Source of the DNA: Actinoplanes xinjiangensis
GTDB taxonomy: Bacteria; Actinomycetota; Actinomycetes; Mycobacteriales; Micromonosporaceae
Direction of reading: 5' to 3'
NCBI RefSeq assembly: GCF_003148685.1
Contig: NZ_QGGR01000002.1
Location: 372,001 to 436,000 of the forward strand
DNA length: 64,000 bases
The notes beneath the pieces were generated by a model. It did not search any database. It was given only the letters and a program-made list of their open reading frames with translations, and had not been told where the DNA came from. The first letter of the stretch is position 1, and the number at the start of each line of letters is the position of its first letter. A program made the translations under genes and the position numbers. This document shows, in pieces, positions 33,032 through 41,368 of the stretch.

Positions 33032-34774
33032 ATGCGGAAGACGGCGCGGCGGAACGTTCTCAGCGGCGGAGTCGTGGCGGTCACCGCCGCGGCACTCGGA
33101 GCTTTCGCGCTGCCCGCCGGTGGCCAGGCCGCCGGCCCGGTCCCGGTCGGCCCCGCCCTCCCGGCGACCGTCTCCGCAGCCCAGCCGGTCCGGATCGTGA
33201 CGACCTCCCTGGACTCGACCGGCCGCCCGGTCTACGCGGTCCGCGAGGCCACCAGCAGGGTGTCCGCCGAGCGGATCATCTCGTCCGCCCGCAGGACCGC
33301 CGGCACGGTCAGTGTCGAGATCGACCGCAAGGTACGCGCCCTGGACGTGCCGGAGGGTGACGACACCTACCGCGAGTACCAGTGGGACCTCGACAAGATC
33401 AGTGTCCCGGACGCCTGGGAGCAGAGCACCGGCACCGACGTGGTGGTCGCGGTCATCGACACCGGCGTGGACGGTAATCACCCCGACCTCGCCGGCAACG
33501 TCCTGGCCGGGTACGACGCGATCGACGACACCGAGGGCGGCGACTCGGACGGCAACGGGCACGGCACCCACGTGGCCGGCACCGTCGCCGCGGTCACCGG
33601 CAACGGCGAGGGCATCGCCGGTGTCGCCCCGGACGCCCGGATCCTGCCGGTCAAGGTGCTCGACGCCGACGGCACCGGCTGGACCTCGGACACCGCGGAG
33701 GGCATCGTCTGGGCGGTCGACAACGGCGCCCAGGTGATCAACCTGTCGCTCGGTGCGGACAGCTCCACCGAGGCCGAGGAGGCCGCGGTCGCCTACGCGA
33801 TCGAGAACGGCGTCACGGTCGTCGCGGCGGCCGGCAACGAGCGCGAGGTGGGCAGCCCGACCAGCTACCCGGCCGCCTACGACGGGGTCGTCGCGGTCGC
33901 CGCCACCGACGCCGACGACGAGATCGCCGAGTACTCCAACCGGGGCGACTACGTGGACGTGGCCGCGCCCGGCAGCGGCATCCTCAGCACCTATCCGGGC
34001 GATCTGAGCGAGGACGGCAGCGAGTACGCCGAGCTCGACGGCACCTCGATGGCGGCGCCGCACGTGGCCGCGGTGGCCGCGCTGATCAAGGCGAGCCTGC
34101 CGGACATCACTGCGGACGGCATTCAGAACGCTCTGGAGGAGTCGGCCGTCGACCTCGGCGACGACGGCTTCGACCCGGACTTCGGGCACGGGCGGATCGA
34201 CGCGGCCGCGGCCGTCGAGGCGGCTGCCGGCGGCGGAGGTGGTGGCGACGAGCGCGTCACGCCGGAGCTGGCCACCGACTCGGGTGGACTGGTCTCCTAC
34301 GGCAGCGGCACCGAGACCACGTTCCAGGTGAGCGCCGACGGCGAGTCCCTGGCCGGTCTGGAGGCCGAGGCCTGCGTGTCGGTCGCCGGCGGGAAGTGGA
34401 ACTGCGACACGACCGAGTCCGACGAGGACGGCGTCTACTCCGTCGAGCACACCGCGACCGGCGCCTTCCAGGTCCGCCTGACCGTCACCGAGTCGGACAC
34501 CGTCGAGTCGGTGTCCGAGACCGCCGGATACACCGTCCGCGCGAGCGTCTCGGCGAAGAAGTCGGCCAAGGGCACACTCACGGTGAAGGCGGGCGGCGCC
34601 GCCGGGCAGAAGATGACCCTGCAGCGCAAGTCCGGCAGCTCGTGGAAGAACGTCAAGACCTACCCGGTCAAGTCCAGCACCACGATCTCCCGCCTGGCCG
34701 GTGGAAGCTACCGCGTCGTGGTGGCCGCGACGAAGACGGTCCAGGGCGTGACCAGCGGCACGGTCAAGCTCTGA
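33032..34774 (+). CDS. Secreted S8 (subtilisin-like) serine protease 2
   Basis: 580 residues: a signal peptide (to about 34), a propeptide to about 108, the S8 domain with Asp143 ([10 protein letters not shown]), His in HGTHVAGT, Asn in AAGNE and Ser in GTSMAAPH, then a beta-type C-terminal domain. The end ([22 protein letters not shown]) is homologous to the end of S8 protease 1, but the Thr/Pro linker is replaced by a short Gly run (GGGGGGDE). ATG at 33032 with GGAAGGTG upstream. The catalytic domain is strongly acidic compared with protease 1. Monocistronic. Confidence 0.95.
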   Translation: MRKTARRNVLSGGVVAVTAAALGAFALPAGGQAAGPVPVGPALPATVSAAQPVRIVTTSLDSTGRPVYAVREATSRVSAERIISSARRTAGTVSVEIDRKVRALDVPEGDDTYREYQWDLDKISVPDAWEQSTGTDVVVAVIDTGVDGNHPDLAGNVLAGYDAIDDTEGGDSDGNGHGTHVAGTVAAVTGNGEGIAGVAPDARILPVKVLDADGTGWTSDTAEGIVWAVDNGAQVINLSLGADSSTEAEEAAVAYAIENGVTVVAAAGNEREVGSPTSYPAAYDGVVAVAATDADDEIAEYSNRGDYVDVAAPGSGILSTYPGDLSEDGSEYAELDGTSMAAPHVAAVAALIKASLPDITADGIQNALEESAVDLGDDGFDPDFGHGRIDAAAAVEAAAGGGGGGDERVTPELATDSGGLVSYGSGTETTFQVSADGESLAGLEAEACVSVAGGKWNCDTTESDEDGVYSVEHTATGAFQVRLTVTESDTVESVSETAGYTVRASVSAKKSAKGTLTVKAGGAAGQKMTLQRKSGSSWKNVKTYPVKSSTTISRLAGGSYRVVVAATKTVQGVTSGTVKL

Positions 34775-34820
34775 CCTCGGCGATACCGGCGATCACCCGG
34801 GTGGGGTTTACTCGTACCCC

Positions 34821-35420
34821 ATGAGCATCATCTCCCGGGGTTTCGGCGGGCGGCGGCGAGAGCCGTCGCCCGCCCTGCCGCCCGGTCAGTACCTTGCGCA
34901 CGACTTCCCGGTCCTCTCCGCCGGCCCGACTCCCCGGGTCCCGCAGGAGCGCTGGAAGTTCACGATCGTCACCGAGACCGGTGAGAAGCACACGTGGGAC
35001 TGGGCGGCGTTCACCGCCCTGCCGGCCGAGGAGATCACGGTCGACATCCACTGCGTCACCAAGTGGTCGAAACTCGGCACCTCCTGGAAGGGCGTCTCCC
35101 TCGACACCCTCTTCGAGGACGTGGAGACCGCCGGCGACTACGTGATGGTGCACAGCTACGGCGGCTACACCACGAACGTACCCCTCGAGGACCTGCTCGA
35201 CGGCAAGGCCTGGATCGCGTACGAGTACGACGGCGAGCCCCTGCACCCCGAGCACGGCGGGCCGGCCCGGCTGCTCATCCCCCACCTGTACTTCTGGAAG
35301 TCCGCGAAGTGGGTGGACGGGCTCCGGATGATGCACGAGGACGAACCGGGGTTCTGGGAGGACGCCGGATACCACATGTATGGGGACCCGTGGCGCGAGC
35401 AGCGGTATCACGGCGACTGA
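34821..35420 (+). CDS. Sulfite-oxidase-like molybdopterin oxidoreductase
   Basis: 199 residues of the molybdopterin-binding domain of sulfite-oxidase-like proteins, without a C-terminal dimerisation domain. The Mo-ligand Cys is Cys78 in VDIHCVTKWS. Other family motifs are TSWKGVSLDTLF, VMVHSYGGYTTNVPLEDLL, HGGPARLLIPHLYFWKSAKWV and a FWEDAGYHMYGDPWREQRY tail. No signal peptide, so probably cytoplasmic. Overlaps the flavin reductase gene that follows; the two likely work as a redox pair. Substrate unknown. Confidence 0.93.
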   Translation: MSIISRGFGGRRREPSPALPPGQYLAHDFPVLSAGPTPRVPQERWKFTIVTETGEKHTWDWAAFTALPAEEITVDIHCVTKWSKLGTSWKGVSLDTLFEDVETAGDYVMVHSYGGYTTNVPLEDLLDGKAWIAYEYDGEPLHPEHGGPARLLIPHLYFWKSAKWVDGLRMMHEDEPGFWEDAGYHMYGDPWREQRYHGD

Positions 35421-36133
35421 CCTGGCGGGTGGCCACGGTCCGGTCCGCGCACTGGGAGACGGGCTCGGCCCGGACCCTCGCGCTGGACATCCCGGACTGG
35501 CCGGGTCACCTGCCGGGTCAGCACATCGACATCCGCCTGACGGCCGAGGACGGCTATCAGGCCCAGCGCAGCTACTCCATCGCGTCGGCCGGTCCGGGCG
35601 CGGTCGAGATCAGTGTGCAGCGCCTCGAGGACGGTGAGGTGTCGCCCTACCTCGCCGACGTCGTCGAGACCGGTGACCAGATCGAGGTCCGCGGTCCGGT
35701 CGGCGGCTGGTTCGTGTGGCGGTCCGAGTCCACGGCTCCGGTGACGCTGGTGGCCGGCGGGTCCGGGATAGTGCCGCTGATGGCGATGATCCGGGCACGC
35801 GGTCTGGCGGCGGGCCGCCAGCCGTTCCGGTTGATCTATTCGGTACGAACTCCCGGCGACGTCCTCTATGCCGACGAACTGCGCCGTCGCGCCCGTGAGG
35901 ACGCGGGCCTCGACGTGCACTTCGTCTACACGCGCGCGGTTCCCGACGGCTGGCCGGTTCCGCCGGGCCGGATCGGCGTGGCCACGCTCAACACCCACGG
36001 GTGGCCGCCCGACTTCGAGCCGGACTGCTTCGTCTGCGGCCCGACCACGTTCGTCGAGACGGCCGCCGACATCCTGGTCGCTCTCGGCCACGACCCGAAA
36101 CGCATCCGTACCGAACGCTTCGGCGGCGCCTGA
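35390..36133 (+). CDS. Ferredoxin-reductase-type FAD/NAD(P) oxidoreductase
   Basis: 247 residues: an FAD-binding barrel with RSYSIAS, an NAD(P) domain with AGGSGIVPLMAM, and a C-terminal FVCGPTTFVE and RIRTERFGG. There is no 2Fe-2S domain, so electrons pass directly to the partner, presumably the molybdopterin protein encoded just upstream. I chose the GTG at 35390, which overlaps the upstream gene by 31 bases, because homologues carry the RLTWRVATV segment; the GTG at 35429 would lose it. Confidence 0.9.
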   Translation: MARAAVSRRLTWRVATVRSAHWETGSARTLALDIPDWPGHLPGQHIDIRLTAEDGYQAQRSYSIASAGPGAVEISVQRLEDGEVSPYLADVVETGDQIEVRGPVGGWFVWRSESTAPVTLVAGGSGIVPLMAMIRARGLAAGRQPFRLIYSVRTPGDVLYADELRRRAREDAGLDVHFVYTRAVPDGWPVPPGRIGVATLNTHGWPPDFEPDCFVCGPTTFVETAADILVALGHDPKRIRTERFGGA

Positions 36134-36145
36134 CCCCGGGGTTGT

Positions 36146-36200
36146 CGGCTGGTTCCCACCGCTGTCTCAGCACGCGCGAGACAGCGGTGGGAACCAGCCG
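36146..36200. repeat. Dispersed palindromic repeat, copy B (perfect)
   Basis: A perfect 23-bp inverted repeat (36146-36168 and 36178-36200) with a 9-base loop. Arms begin CGGCTGGTTCCCACC and continue GCTGTCTC. Lies 12 bases after the flavin reductase stop, between convergent genes. Confidence 0.93.
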
Positions 36201-36234
36201 CAGGCTTTCGGCCGGCTCCGCCGGCCGGAACGGG

Positions 36235-36289
36235 CGGCTGGTCGTCACCGCTGCCTCAACGGCGTTGAGACAGCGGTGGGAACCAGCCG
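36235..36289. repeat. Dispersed palindromic repeat, copy C
   Basis: Inverted repeat 36235-36260 / 36264-36289 with a 3-base loop and a few mismatches; core CACCGCTGCCTCAAC / GTTGAGACAGCGGTG. Ends 3 bases before the GH36 stop. A separate GGCCGGC/GCCGGCC palindrome lies between copies B and C. Confidence 0.9.
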
Positions 36290-36292
36290 GTG

Positions 36293-38323
36293 TCAGGACA
36301 GTTCGAGCAGCAGAGCCTGTTCGGGGGTCAGGAGCGGAGCGGGCAGCCCCAGCTCGGTCAGGACCCGGCCGGGCAGCATGATCCCGCCGGCCGCCAGCCA
36401 CGGGGGCGGGGCGTCCTGCATGGTGCGGGGCGGGACCCCGATCGGGCGGACCGTGTAGGAGCGGTCCGGGTCGAGGCCGGGGAAACGGATCGGCGGCGGC
36501 AGGGCGGCGGCCGGCGTACCGAGGGTGACCAGGGCGTACACGGCGTGGGTGCGGTCCTGGGCGACGACACCGTGCAGCAGGTGTGCCGGGTCGGGCGAGT
36601 CCGCGCGGACCACCCGGCCGGAGTGCAGCAGCGGGCGCAGGCGCTTGTGCTCGGCGATCCACGCGGCGATGCCGGCCTTCTCGGCGGGCGACGCGGCGGT
36701 CAGGTTCCACTCGATGCCGGCACTTCCGAACAGGGCCGTCGCCAGCCGGAAGCCGAGGGCCGAGGTACGGCCGGTGACGTGCGCCGTTCCCGCCCCCAGG
36801 TGGCCGCCCAGGTATTCGGGCGGGATCAGGACCCCGGTCCAGCGCTGGATCGACTGCCGGTCGAGCGGGTCGTTGGTGTCCGACGTCCAGAACCGGTCGA
36901 CCAGCGGAAGGATGCCCAGGTCGATGCGGGCCCCGCCGGAGGCGCAACTCTCGATCTCCACGTGCGGGAACGCCTGCTTGAGCGCGGCGAGCAGCCGGTA
37001 CAGGGCGCGGGTCTGTCGGTGCGCGACGCCCGGGGTGAGCAGGTCGCGGTTGTGGTCCCACTTGAGGAACGCGATCGGGTACTCGGTGAGCAGGGCGGTC
37101 AGGCGGTCGAGCAGGTAGTCGTAGGCCCTGGTCAGGTCCAGGGACCGCTGCCAGCGCCAGGTCGGCCCGCTGTCCAGGATCCAGTCGGGGTGTGCCGTGG
37201 CCAGCCTCGAGTCGGGGCTGATCATCTCCGGCTCGACCCACAGCCCGAACTCCATGCCGTGGGCGTGCACGCGGGAGATCAGCGGGTGCAGGCCCTGTGG
37301 CCAGACGGCGTCGTCGACGAACCAGTCGCCGAGGGCGCGCCGGTCGTCGCGGCGACCCGTGAACCAGCCGTCGTCCAGGACGAACCGTTCCACTCCGACC
37401 TCGGCGGCGGCGTCGGCCAGCTGACCGAGAACGGTCAGGTCGTGGTTGAAGTAGACGGCTTCCCAGGTGTTCAGGACGACCGGGCGCGGCTTCCTCAGGT
37501 GCGAGCTCGCGCGGATCCACGGGTGCAGGCGGTCGGAGAGTCCGTCGAGACCGGCGTCGGAGAAGACCGCGACCAGCCACGGCGTCTCGTAGGACTCGCC
37601 GGGCGCGAGACGGATCTCGCCGGGGGCCGTCAGTTCGCCGGCGCCCAGGACGCTGCAGCCGAGGGCGGAACGTTCGGCCCAGATCCGCTTGTCGCCGCTC
37701 CAGGCCAGGTGGACGGCCCACACCCGGCCGGTCCGGAAGCCGAAACCGGGCGTGCCGGCGACCATCAGGAACGCGTCGTCGTGGCCGGGGCGGCCGTGGC
37801 GGCTCTCCCGGCTCCAGATGCCGTGCCGGAGCGGGGCGCGCTGCGGGCTGCGCTCGTGCGACCAGAGGCCGGTGAAGTCGAGCAGCTCGGACGCCTCGGC
37901 CGGGATCGGCAGCAGGACGTCCAGGTTCGGCAGGACGAACTCGTCGTGACCACGGTTGGTGAACCGGTGCCGCACCCGCAGGACGCCCTGCCCGGTCAGC
38001 TCCAGCTCCGTGACGACCTTTTGCGTGGCGTCGGGGCTCGCGGACCGTATCACTGCCGTTTGTTCATGCAGGTGGGTCTCGACGGTCCGGAAACCGTGAC
38101 CGGACTCGATCGCCGGACGACCGCTCCATCCCTCGGCGAGGGACGGCAGAAGCGACAACCGCAGGGGTACGTCGATCGAGCTCGGCGGCACCGCGGGCGT
38201 GAAGAGCCCGTCCGGTGGATCGAGATCGCCCAGGTCGGGACCCCAGTGCGTGATGTACGCAGCATCACCGCGGGTGTCGAGCACGAGGCTGACACCCGCG
38301 GCGCGCAGGTGGAACACGGTCAC
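36293..38323 (-). CDS. GH36 alpha-galactosidase
   Basis: 676 residues, last gene of the galactoside operon. Removes terminal alpha-galactosyl residues from raffinose-type or galactoside sugars. An N-terminal beta-sandwich precedes the TIM barrel, with the nucleophile Asp in FLKWDHNRD (about residue 425) and the acid/base Asp in FWTSDTNDP (about 482). RFVLDDGWF and WVEPEMISP are also typical of GH36. No signal peptide, so it acts on imported sugar. GTG start overlaps the binding-protein stop by 4 bases. Confidence 0.95.
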   Translation of the reverse strand: MTVFHLRAAGVSLVLDTRGDAAYITHWGPDLGDLDPPDGLFTPAVPPSSIDVPLRLSLLPSLAEGWSGRPAIESGHGFRTVETHLHEQTAVIRSASPDATQKVVTELELTGQGVLRVRHRFTNRGHDEFVLPNLDVLLPIPAEASELLDFTGLWSHERSPQRAPLRHGIWSRESRHGRPGHDDAFLMVAGTPGFGFRTGRVWAVHLAWSGDKRIWAERSALGCSVLGAGELTAPGEIRLAPGESYETPWLVAVFSDAGLDGLSDRLHPWIRASSHLRKPRPVVLNTWEAVYFNHDLTVLGQLADAAAEVGVERFVLDDGWFTGRRDDRRALGDWFVDDAVWPQGLHPLISRVHAHGMEFGLWVEPEMISPDSRLATAHPDWILDSGPTWRWQRSLDLTRAYDYLLDRLTALLTEYPIAFLKWDHNRDLLTPGVAHRQTRALYRLLAALKQAFPHVEIESCASGGARIDLGILPLVDRFWTSDTNDPLDRQSIQRWTGVLIPPEYLGGHLGAGTAHVTGRTSALGFRLATALFGSAGIEWNLTAASPAEKAGIAAWIAEHKRLRPLLHSGRVVRADSPDPAHLLHGVVAQDRTHAVYALVTLGTPAAALPPPIRFPGLDPDRSYTVRPIGVPPRTMQDAPPPWLAAGGIMLPGRVLTELGLPAPLLTPEQALLLELS

Positions 38324-39666
38324 TCGGCCACCGGGATGGACTGGGACTTCAGGGTGGCGACGGTCTTGGTCTGCGCGGTCTTGAGCGCGTCGGCCAGGGT
38401 GCCGGTGCCGGAGACGACGGCCTTGAAACCGTCCGAGGCGGTGGCGTAGGTGTCGGTCATCGTCGGTCCCCAGACGAAGTCGGGCGAGACCTGGGTGGAG
38501 GCCGTCGCGAAGACATCGTAGATCTTCTGGCCGCCGTAGAACTCGACTCCCTCGGACAGCGCCGGAAGCTTGGCACCGGTCTTGGTCGCCGGGTAGAGCT
38601 GCGCCTCCTTGTTCAGCGCGGTCAGCGCCTCCTCCGAGGTGTTCAGCCAGAGGACGAACTTCGCGGCCTCGTACGGGTGCTTCGAGCCCTTGAAGACCGC
38701 GGTGGACGACCCGCCCCAGTTACCGGCGACGGTGCCACCGGCGGTCCACTGCGGCATCGGGGCGACCGCCCACTTACCGGAGGTGTCCGGCGCGCCGGAC
38801 TTGATGGAGTTGGCGCCCCACACCGCGGAGACCCAGGTCCACGCCTGGCCGGTGTTGTAGGCGTTGTCCCACTCGGTGGTCCACGGCGGGACGGCCGAGA
38901 CGAGCTTCTTGGTGATCAGGTCCTGCCAGTAGTTCGCGACCTTGGTGGTGGCCTCGTCGGAGAAGTTCACCGTCCACTTGGTCCCGTCGTTGGCGAACCA
39001 GCGGCCGCCCGCCTGCCAGGACAGACCGGCGAACTGGCTGATGTCGCTCTGCGAGAAGTTGGTGATGTAGCCGCCGGCCGCCTTCACCTTCTCGGCCGCG
39101 GCGGCGTACTCCTCCCAGGTGGTGGGCACCGGGATGTTGTTCTTCTCGAACAGGTCCTTGCGGTAGAACAGGCCCATCGGGCCGGTGTCCTGCGGGATGC
39201 CGTAGACCGCGTTCTGCTCACCGAAGGAGACCTGGCCCCAGGTCCAGTCGACGAACTGGTCCTTGGCGGCGGTCACCTCGGCGCAGTCGGCCAGGTTGGT
39301 CAGGCCGTCCTGGACGCGGAAGCTGGGCAGCGCGTCGTACTCGATGTGGCCCAGGTCGGGGGCGTTGCCGGCCTTGAGCTGGTTGAAGAAGTTGGCGTAG
39401 GTGCCACCGTTGCCGTTCGGGCCGGTCTGCACCTTGACCTGGATGTTCGGGTTCTTGTCGTTCCAGAGCTTCACCACGTTCTCGATCCCGGGGATCCAGG
39501 TGGTGTAGGTCAGGGTGACCGGGCCGGACGACGGGGCGCAGGCCGCCGCCCCGGTCGTGGTCTCCTCCGCGTCGCCGCCGGACGAGCAGGCGGTCAGTGC
39601 CAGTGCCGAAGCCAGGGCGATGCTGAGCGATCGCATGGGTGGACGCACGTTGATCCTCATTCTCAT
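38320..39666 (-). CDS. Sugar ABC transporter substrate-binding lipoprotein
   Basis: 448-residue family-1 extracellular solute-binding protein. Lipobox LTAC (Cys27) follows a short signal peptide; the mature protein has an N-terminal Ser/Gly/Thr linker and typical motifs such as LTYTTWIPGIENVVKLWNDK and YEAAKFVLWLNTSEEAL. Captures galacto-oligosaccharides for import by the two permeases encoded upstream. Start uncertain among ATGs at 39666, 39660 and 39636; the first follows the permease stop by 8 bases. Its position after the permeases is unusual, as binding-protein genes mostly come first. Confidence 0.93.
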   Translation of the reverse strand: MRMRINVRPPMRSLSIALASALALTACSSGGDAEETTTGAAACAPSSGPVTLTYTTWIPGIENVVKLWNDKNPNIQVKVQTGPNGNGGTYANFFNQLKAGNAPDLGHIEYDALPSFRVQDGLTNLADCAEVTAAKDQFVDWTWGQVSFGEQNAVYGIPQDTGPMGLFYRKDLFEKNNIPVPTTWEEYAAAAEKVKAAGGYITNFSQSDISQFAGLSWQAGGRWFANDGTKWTVNFSDEATTKVANYWQDLITKKLVSAVPPWTTEWDNAYNTGQAWTWVSAVWGANSIKSGAPDTSGKWAVAPMPQWTAGGTVAGNWGGSSTAVFKGSKHPYEAAKFVLWLNTSEEALTALNKEAQLYPATKTGAKLPALSEGVEFYGGQKIYDVFATASTQVSPDFVWGPTMTDTYATASDGFKAVVSGTGTLADALKTAQTKTVATLKSQSIPVAE

Positions 39667-39674
39667 TGAAGGGG

Positions 39675-40508
39675 TTACTTGATGGCGCCGGAGCCGAGGC
39701 CGTTGCGCCAGAAGCGCTGCAGGATCAGGAAGGCGATCACCAGCGGGACGATCGAGACGAGAGCGCCGGTGAGCACGAGCATCCGCAGCTCGGGGATCTG
39801 GTTGACCTGGGTGTTCCAGGAGTAGAGACCGAGCGTGACCGGGAAGAGCTTCTCCTCGCCGAGCATGATCAGCGGGAGCAGGAAGTTGTTCCAGACGGCC
39901 ACGAAGTGGAACAGGAAGATCGTCACCAGGGCCGGGAACATCAGCCTGGTGGAGATCGTGAAGAAGGTACGGATCTCGCCCGAGCCGTCCAGGCGGGCGG
40001 CCTCGAGAAGCTCGTCCGGGACGCTGGCGGTGGCGTAGATCCGGGCCAGGTAGACCCCGAACGGGTTCACCAGGCTGGGCAGGAAGACCGACCAGAAGGT
40101 GTTCGTCGCCTCGAACTGGCTGAAGATCAGGAACAGCGGCAGGGCGAGCGCCGTGGCCGGCACGAGGACCCCGCTGAGGACCACGTTGAAGATCGCCTCC
40201 CGGCCGGGGAAACGGTACTTGGCCAGGGCGTATCCGCACATGGCGGCCAGTAGCGTGCCGAGCAGGGCGGCGCCGCCGGTGTAGAGGACGCTGTTCAGCA
40301 TCCAGCGCAGGAACACCCCGTCGCGGTAGGCGAACAGCTCCCTGAGGTTGTCCACCAGCGAGAAGTCGGCGAACCAGAGCGGGGCCGTGTTGGTGAACTG
40401 CCCACGGGACTTGGAGGCCGCGACCAGCAGCCACCAGATGGGGACCAGGAAGTACAGCGTCGCGGCACCCATGACCAGCGTGGGAGCCAGCCGGTTGACG
40501 TTCTTCAC
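39675..40508 (-). CDS. Sugar ABC transporter permease (MalG type)
   Basis: 277 residues with six membrane helices. The EAA loop reads YATASVPDELLEAARLDGSGEIRTF (Glu-Ala-Ala...Gly in the usual order), which docks the ATPase. GTG start overlaps the stop of the preceding permease gene. Inner-membrane partner of the MalF-type protein. Confidence 0.95.
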   Translation of the reverse strand: MKNVNRLAPTLVMGAATLYFLVPIWWLLVAASKSRGQFTNTAPLWFADFSLVDNLRELFAYRDGVFLRWMLNSVLYTGGAALLGTLLAAMCGYALAKYRFPGREAIFNVVLSGVLVPATALALPLFLIFSQFEATNTFWSVFLPSLVNPFGVYLARIYATASVPDELLEAARLDGSGEIRTFFTISTRLMFPALVTIFLFHFVAVWNNFLLPLIMLGEEKLFPVTLGLYSWNTQVNQIPELRMLVLTGALVSIVPLVIAFLILQRFWRNGLGSGAIK

Positions 40509-41368
40509 TTGTCCCCTCCACGCTGGGTGACCTTCAGGAAGGCGAAGGACAGCACGCACGTCGCCAGCGCCAGGACCACCGAGAAGGCCGCCGCCAGGTT
40601 GAAGTTCGGGATGGACGAGGTGGAATAGACCGTCAGGTTCGGCGTGTACGTGCTGGTCACCGCGGAACTGAAGGTGCGGAACACGGCCGGCTCGGCGAGC
40701 AGCTGGAGCGTGCCGATGATCGAGAAGACGGTGGTCAGCACGATGGCCGGCATCACCAGGGGGATCTTGATGGACCAGGCGGTACGGATCGCGCCGGCGC
40801 CGTCGATCTTCGCCGCCTCGTACACCTCCTGCGGGATCGCCAGCAGCGAGGAGTAGATGATCAGCATGTTGTAGCCGACGTACACCCAGGTCACGACGTT
40901 CGCCATAGACCAGAGCACCAGGTCGGCGTCGAGCAGGTCGACGGCGCTCGTGACCGCGGTGAACGGCGACAGGTTCGGTGAGTAGAGGAAGCCCCACATG
41001 ATCGCGGCGACCACCCCGGGCACGGCGTAGGGCACGAAGAACGCCAGCCGGAAGAAGCGCCTCCCCTTGACCAGGCCCGAGTCCAGCAGCAGGGCGAAGA
41101 TCAGGGCCAGGCCCAGCATCACCGGCACCTGCACGATCCCGAACAGCAGCACCCGGCCGATCGACTCCCAGAACGGGCCGTCGGTGAAGACCCGCTGATA
41201 CTGGTCGAGACCGCCGAACACCTCCGTGGCCTTACCGAACGTGCCCTTGCGCTCGACCTTGTAGAGCGACTGCTTAATCGCGTACAGGATCGGGGCCAGG
41301 TAGAACGCCGCGAACAGCAGAACGAACGGAAGGATGAAGAAGGTCAGCGCCTTCCACTTGCCTTTCAC
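40505..41368 (-). CDS. Sugar ABC transporter permease (MalF type)
   Basis: 287 residues with six helices and an EAA loop IPQEVYEAAKIDGAGAIRTAW. GTG start overlaps the GH42 stop by 4 bases. No ATPase gene is present in the operon; actinobacterial sugar importers of this type usually share a general ATPase such as MsiK encoded elsewhere, which is presumably true here. Confidence 0.95.
   Translation of the reverse strand: MKGKWKALTFFILPFVLLFAAFYLAPILYAIKQSLYKVERKGTFGKATEVFGGLDQYQRVFTDGPFWESIGRVLLFGIVQVPVMLGLALIFALLLDSGLVKGRRFFRLAFFVPYAVPGVVAAIMWGFLYSPNLSPFTAVTSAVDLLDADLVLWSMANVVTWVYVGYNMLIIYSSLLAIPQEVYEAAKIDGAGAIRTAWSIKIPLVMPAIVLTTVFSIIGTLQLLAEPAVFRTFSSAVTSTYTPNLTVYSTSSIPNFNLAAAFSVVLALATCVLSFAFLKVTQRGGDK

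Noticed and set aside
15990..34774. Envelope region considered as a genomic island or prophage
   Set aside because: No integrase, attachment site, tRNA or clear base-composition break; the phage-tail-like repeats in the IPT-like proteins are not enough.
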